This document shows, one piece after another, positions 58,924-64,000 of a stretch of 64,000 nucleotides of DNA. The notes under the pieces are model-generated. The model did not search any database and was not told the DNA's origin. It worked only from the letters and a program-made list of their open reading frames with translations. Source of the DNA: Ligustrum vulgare (taxonomy: Eukaryota > Streptophyta > Magnoliopsida > Lamiales > Oleaceae); contig OY743179.1 in assembly GCA_963555705.1 (NCBI GenBank), forward strand, positions 17,678,692 through 17,742,691. Reading direction: 5' to 3'. Each line of letters opens with the position of its first letter. Position 1 is the stretch's first letter. A program made the translations under genes and the position numbers.

Positions 58924-60090
58924 TCCCTTGTTATAAGACAAACTGGAATTGAAACACTTGGTGGTCTTGGATTTCATCCAGAATACCTTTTTTTCACTTT
59001 ATTCCGTTTTGATCTCAGACATCTGGCAGTCAGATTTTCAAAAGAAACTCTTTGCTTTCTGTGGTACCTTTTAGAAAATTGGCAAATTGGAATATCATTT
59101 GATGTCCAAAGTACACTCGAGTCTTTCACCCAATATCAAAATGATTTTCAGTTTGATCATTATGCAAAAAAGTTCCTTGAATGGTTCCATCCAATTTCAC
59201 ACTGGATAAGAATGTTCAAAGCCTTTTCTTTTAAATTTAAAGATCTCAAAACCTCTGCAAGAAATGTTCATGTGATCTTAATTTTTCAAAGACAAGGTTA
59301 TTTCACTGAATCACGGGTCTATACTCATTTCAGCAACGTCAAGGAGTATGTAGTTCAGCCTTTCAACATGCATAAAGATTGGGAGCATTATCCAAAAGAC
59401 TTTCGTAATTTTCAAAGACGCATGACATAGACAATTCCACCACAAATATGGCCAGATTACTCAGATGATGCTCCATGGGAAGCTTTTCCAATTGAGTATA
59501 CCCAAAAAATCCAATAAGACATCCAGGCGTATCAGGATACTCATCTGCAGAGATATCCTAATTCACATACTTCAGATTATGATTATGCATTTGATATGCA
59601 GTATAGACAATTATACCAAGGAAGGCCTACACAAAGTCTGGGTGAAACATCAATGTACTCAGAGAAGACTCCAGAAGGACGCCAGCAAAGGAAAAGGCAA
59701 ATGGAAATCACTGACAAATTGCTCAACGGCTAGCATTACAGTATACAGAAAGAAAATACATACAATGAAGGAAAAATTGGCCCCAGTGATATAAAACTAT
59801 CATATAAACAGCTTTTAGAAAAGGAAAAAGCAAAAGCAAAAGCAGGAGAATCAAGCAAATCTGACCAAGAAACTAGCCAAACCAACTCACAAGACCCATG
59901 GTTTCACATGAATCCAGAATTAGTGGTTAACTCTGAGTCACTTAAAATTTTGGAACTAGCAAGAGAATGGGACCATAGCAAACAAAATTGCCAAAATCGT
60001 CACAACACTGGGTGGTTAAATCAACATGGACTACCCTTACTGCCAGGAGAATCGCAAGAAGAAGACACCATGAACCTGGATGAACCATGA
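58924..60090 (+). pseudogene. Degenerate viral 3' reading frame of unknown role
   Basis: Translation in the RNase H frame stays protein-like to about 59520, with interruptions at 58921, 59428 and 59515. Phrases such as FFTLFRFDLRHLAVRFSKE, LCFLWYLLENWQIGI and SRVYTHFSNVKEYVVQPF are seen. It reopens at 59908-60090 (NTGWLNQHGLPLLPGES). Florendoviruses carry an extra 3' frame of unknown function; this may be its counterpart, but I do not recognise the protein itself. Confidence 0.5.
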
Positions 60091-60239
60091 CGCGTTACTT
60101 TATTAAAGTAGGAATCTTTCTTTTATCTTGTCAAATGTCAGTCTGTAAAAGTTGTTTGTCCGTTTTGTATTATTTCTGATCTGAAATCTTGCTTTCATAA
60201 AAGTAAGATTTTACTTTAAAAAAAAAAAAAAAAGGTTGC

Positions 60240-60440
60240 GTGTCTATATTATTTTCAGAATCTTTCTTTCCAGATCATGTTGATAAGGTTTGCAAATCTG
60301 TAATGATGCGTGTCCACCTTGTCGGCCACGCATCAAGTCTTTTATGTCTTCTTCTGGCTCTCCTCCCTCTATTAAAGGGGAGCTCCTCTCCATTGTAAGA
60401 TCATCGAGTCTTCAGCAATAAAATTCAGTGTGTTTGTTTA
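60240..60440 (+). promoter_or_regulatory. Likely viral promoter and poly(A) segment
   Basis: A GC-richer block contains a TATA-like TCTATTAAAGG near 60368 and AATAAA at 60417-60422. Tightly spaced promoter and polyadenylation signals after the last coding region are the arrangement of caulimovirid pregenomic promoters, where the transcript is terminally redundant. A related palindromic phrase GATGCGTGTCC...GGCCACGCATC lies at 60305-60333. Activity in the plant cannot be judged. Confidence 0.5.
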
Positions 60441-60687
60441 TCACGTTCTTCTAAAATGTTCTAGTTCTTCCTTAGTTTCCCAAGGTTCTAAGTAGCATGA
60501 GTAGGAATGATATGAAGTAAGATCATAGTAGAAATTAGTATGCTCTGCAGTTGCACCTTCATGGTGATCCTCTACATCAGAAAAATTCTCTACTGATCAT
60601 TGATCCGTCTGGAGTTATGGTAATTTACATCAAATCCAAAAGTCAGGCCCTTAGTTGAACCTATTGAGGTTTTTTGTTTTTGTGGGC

Positions 60688-60716
60688 TAGAATACCGTGA
60701 TTTGTTGTTAAGTTAC
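60688..60716 (+). repeat. Terminal direct repeat of the viral insertion, right
   Basis: Matches 52912-52940 with a single G/A difference, then diverges. Confidence 0.85.
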
Positions 60717-63700
60717 TGAAAGCATTGAAGTCAAACATCCAAAATGCAGAGTGATATAAAACAAGGAAAGATTATAAACAGGAATATTTAGGGTGAGTTC
60801 TAACATATCCAAAATTTGAGCCTTAGCAAAAATGCCTTCGAAGGCTCATGAGTGATCACGTTTATAAGTTGTGAAAATTATTTCAAGTACACAATATCGT
60901 AAACAAGTAATAAAGTGAACTTTTTGAATCCGAGTTATCGATCCCACGAGGGCTAACTATTTATTATTGGTTTCGATTAATCAAATCCTAAATTACAAAT
61001 AGATGCAAATATTTTGAATTCTTTAGAATTACTAACTGATGAAAATAAACCAATGGTGTGTTTGATTGCGATGGTAGGAAATGAGTGGAAATAAAATATT
61101 TTTCAAGAAAAAATATTTGCTTGGAAATTATTTTCGTGAAAAATATGAATTAGAAGTATTTGATTGGTTAAATTTTCTAGGTAGAAAAAATTGGGGACAT
61201 TCTAAGTTTCATTATTTGATTGACATTATTTTTCATGGCAAATAAAGTAAATTTTAGTTATTTTAATCAAATTTTTTTTGTAGTTTTTTGACATATCTGT
61301 ACTTAATAATAATTTTATTTTTTGAAAAAAAATAAGTCAATTAAAAACAAAAAAATTGATCAAACGTAGTAAAAAATTAAACTTTGAAAACATGGAAAAC
61401 ATTTTCTCTCAGAAAGGCATTCAGTGAAAATGAGGCGCGTGGACTGATGCATGGAAAATATTTTCCACTCCAAATTTTGGCTATCAAACAAGTGTAACAG
61501 AGGGGAGATGGAAAATGTCTTGATTTTCCATGAAAAATTCAAAGCAATCAAGCATGCCCTAGATAAAGTAAATAAACACTTTCAAAATAAATAAATAAAT
61601 AAAAGATCCGATTTTTGATTTTATGAGTAAAAAGAGTTGAGAGTCATGATTTCATCCTAATTTCCATATTCAATTTCTTATCCCAAGTTTTCTTTCTAAA
61701 GTAATATTTAATCGAATTCACAATTGTATCTGAAATTCCCCTATCAAGTTTAAATTAACTCTATTTAATTAGGTCAATTACATATCTCTATGTTGGGCTA
61801 GAACTTATAATGAAACCTAATTAAATGCATCAAATTACCAGAATTCACAAAGATCACAACAACCACAACCATGTATCTCTCCTCTTTTGTTAAATTGTCG
61901 AATTTTGTCATGTAGTCTAGGGTGTTAACTCACCTCTCGGATTAAGGAAACAACCTACAAAATCAATGAATTAGTGGTCAATTAATTCATACATTAATAT
62001 TGGAAATAATTCCAATACATTAAATTAAAGCATAAACACAAGAGAATTGAAATTGAATAATTAAACTAAGATTACATCGTTTCCCCAACAAAAGTTAGCA
62101 TAATTATATAAATACAAGAAAAATGTAAAAAGAAGAACTGATAAGCCAAGACTAACTAATCAAGAGGGGGTGAATTGGTTTTACAAAAACTTTTTCGATA
62201 AATAATCTCAAGTTTAAAACAATGAATCAATTATGAACACTTAAAGATGGAAGCAACTAAATTATCAAGGTAAAGTGATATGAATAATTAAGCTTAAACA
62301 ATTTAGCAAATAATACTTAATGAAAGTATTGCACAATATGAATTAATGAAATAAGAACAAGTGCAATGAAAGTAAGTAAAATGGATAAGAGAGTGCAAAC
62401 GATGATTCAAAGAGGTTCAATCAATTAACGTGATATACGTCCTCTATTGCCGAACTCTCCATCACGGGCAAGTTCAAATCCACTTTAATGGTAACTTACA
62501 TCAAAGAGTACCAAATCCTTAAGTTACTTACAACAAGAAGCTAGCACTTATACTTAGGTGACTTTACAATAAGGAGCACATATCCTTTACAATCGAGTTT
62601 TCACAAGGACCTCGAAACCACCAAAATACAAATGATAATTTTACAATTGAATAAACTCTCTTAACAAATGATATAATCAAATCAAGAATTTCTAACACTT
62701 CAATAGATAGTAAATGTTTAAAGCTCAATTGTTTGTAAAAACTTTGAAGAATGATATGTAATAGTCTAGCTTGTATCAAAGTTTTTCAACCAATGATCTC
62801 TCTTAACAAATAATACAAGTGAAGTATGAAGAGAGATGTACACATCAATATAAGTGTTTGGTATTGAAGAACTCAATCGATAATAAAGAATAAATGAGAG
62901 TAGTGAGTTTTCTTCAATATAGATTATTTGATAAAAAGTATGTAAATAATTTGACAAATCAAAAGAATCTTTGCCATAAATGAAATAAAATATAAAATCA
63001 AGTATGCTCATTGATTTTCAAGTGAATATACTATCTTAATTGCTCATATAAATTGTTGAAATTGAATACAAGAGAGATGGGTATTTATAGAACAAGAAAA
63101 TTTAATTCTGGCCCTTTCGGTCGATCAACTCAATGTTTCGGTCATCCAAAATATTCAAAGTAGCCATCATAAGAATTGAGTCGTTGAACTTTAGGTTGAC
63201 AAAAACAGTAGTTTCGGTCGATCGTGCTATTTCGGTCAACCGAAAAATGTAGATTTTGAAATTTTAATTTTATATCAAAATATTCATTTTTCCAAAATCT
63301 AATTCATATTATGAGTCATAAATATTTTTATGCAAGTGATGAATTTAAAAAAAAAAAGATTTGAACTTTTTGTACTTGCTAAAGATTGAAGAGTCGATAC
63401 CTTACAAGTATTTTTTAAGTTTCGACATAAAACTTCTAAACTCTAGTCTTTAATGTTTCTTGTTTTCTTCGAATCTCTTTTGCTTGTACCTCAATGGATG
63501 ACGATTTAAGCCTTTTGAAAGCTTATTAAGATATATAAGAAAAACTTAAGAATTGAAATTTATTAGAAATACATGTAATATTGTTGTTATAAAATAATAA
63601 ATATATGAATAATCATAGGTCAAGAAGAACATCGCAAAATTCTAGAAATAAGTTGAGAAGATGAAAAAATTCTTGCACCAAGATCCAATCTTCAACCCAA

Positions 63701-64000
63701 TCTTATTTTTCTTTGACTTCATGAAAATCCCCTTGATTTCTTGTTCAATATATATGAATAATGAATTGGTGAAGAAAAAAGAGTTTTCTAATTTAGGGTA
63801 GGTCTTTATATAGTTTAGAAGTCAAGAAAATTGTTTAATTCTAGTTGAGCTTGAAAACAAATAGAAAAAAAGGGTAAAATACACAAGTAAGAAATTTTAA
63901 AGATAAGATTTCATATTTAAGAAACTTGTTTTTTAATTCAAAAATCAAGTTTTTGCTAAAAATAATAATAATAATTAAATTGGTAATTAAATAATTAAGG
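60717..64000. other. Old LTR-like repeats, no gene seen
   Basis: About 60885-61050 resembles, in reverse, the right end of the solo LTR at 34693 (CAAGTAATAAAGTG, TATCGATCCCACGAGG). A family B MITE is at 61059-61561. About 62130-63420 starts CTAATCAAGAGGGGGTGAATTGG, a phrase often seen at plant LTR edges. It carries the TTTCGGTCGATC/GGTCAACCGAAA hairpin motif (63115-63245) shared with the LTRs at 42520 and 45193. No partner LTR or target duplication was visible, and no coding frame is supported. Confidence 0.4.
61059..61561. mobile_element. MITE-like element (family B)
   Basis: Starts GTGTGTTTGATTGCGATGG and ends AAAGCAATCAAGCATGCCC, an inverted pair. Interior phrases (TTGATTGGTTAAATTTTCTAG, GGAAAATATTTTCCACTCC) match the copy in DMS3 intron 1. 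Confidence 0.6.

Larger units (their letters stand above)
52912..60716 (+). mobile_element. Endogenous pararetrovirus (Caulimoviridae), degenerate
   Basis: In order along 7.8 kb: an initiator-Met primer site, a movement-protein region, a coiled-coil-like region, a coat-protein region with a zinc knuckle, an aspartic protease, RT and RNase H. A further open region and a promoter/poly(A) segment follow. There is no integrase and there are no LTRs, as expected for a caulimovirid. The first 29 bases recur at the right end with one mismatch (60688-60716), so just over one circular genome length is integrated. The gene order and extra 3' reading frame suggest a florendovirus- or petuvirus-like member; this is not settled. 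Stops, frameshifts and an internal duplication make it non-functional. Confidence 0.9.

Noticed and set aside
52912..60716. Ty3/Gypsy retrotransposon as an alternative to a virus
   Set aside because: There is a 30K-type movement protein, no integrase and no LTRs, which points to a caulimovirid.
1..64000. CRISPR array, bacterial operon or prophage features
   Set aside because: Introns, plant genes and plant transposons throughout. Tandem repeats found lack spacer-repeat structure.

Overview
This is AT-rich nuclear DNA of a flowering plant, probably a eudicot. The evidence is GT-AG introns, plant gene families (a type-I pectin methylesterase, a gamma-type PI4-kinase with ubiquitin-like domains, and the RNA-directed DNA methylation factor DMS3), and LTR retrotransposons primed by initiator-Met tRNA. 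There are also MITEs, a tRNA-derived SINE and an integrated caulimovirid. No species marker was seen, so the organism is not named.

Layout. 1-4834: repeat-rich upstream DNA with a diverged local duplication, a small inverted-repeat element and a GCTCGAG-rich element. 4835-11015 (+): a complete four-exon pectin methylesterase gene with a SINE in intron 3. 13470-15674 (-): a complete two-exon gamma-type PI4-kinase gene, convergent with the first gene. 16400-23354: intergenic DNA with MITE relics, (AT)n tracts and a broken fragment of a LOG2/LUL-type RING ubiquitin ligase. 23360-34693: a solo LTR (TSD ACTCA) split by a young, apparently non-coding Ty3/Gypsy-like element. That element has two 3461-bp LTRs and TSD GCAAG, and resembles a LARD. 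34700-41610: MITEs, a locally duplicated block, a hAT-like element (8-bp TSD) and a foldback Mutator-like element (9-bp TSD) with arms of about 750-790 bp. 41853-49876 (+): a DMS3 gene in eight proposed exons. Its first intron holds a non-autonomous LTR element on the minus strand (TSD TTAGG) that keeps only gag-start and protease-like coding. 49877-52911: MITEs and a 153-bp tandem repeat. 52912-60716: a degenerate endogenous pararetrovirus of about one genome length, ending in a 29-bp repeat of its own start. It has a 645-bp internal duplication placed directly after the protease active-site motif. 60717-64000: old LTR-like repeats and one MITE.

The three cellular genes act in different processes: cell-wall pectin modification, phosphoinositide or ubiquitin-linked kinase signalling, and transposon silencing. 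Nothing suggests they are co-regulated. The main theme is layered transposition, with insertion order readable from target-site duplications. All splice sites, TSDs and repeat boundaries were read by eye. Element ages, expression and family names beyond what motifs show are inference.
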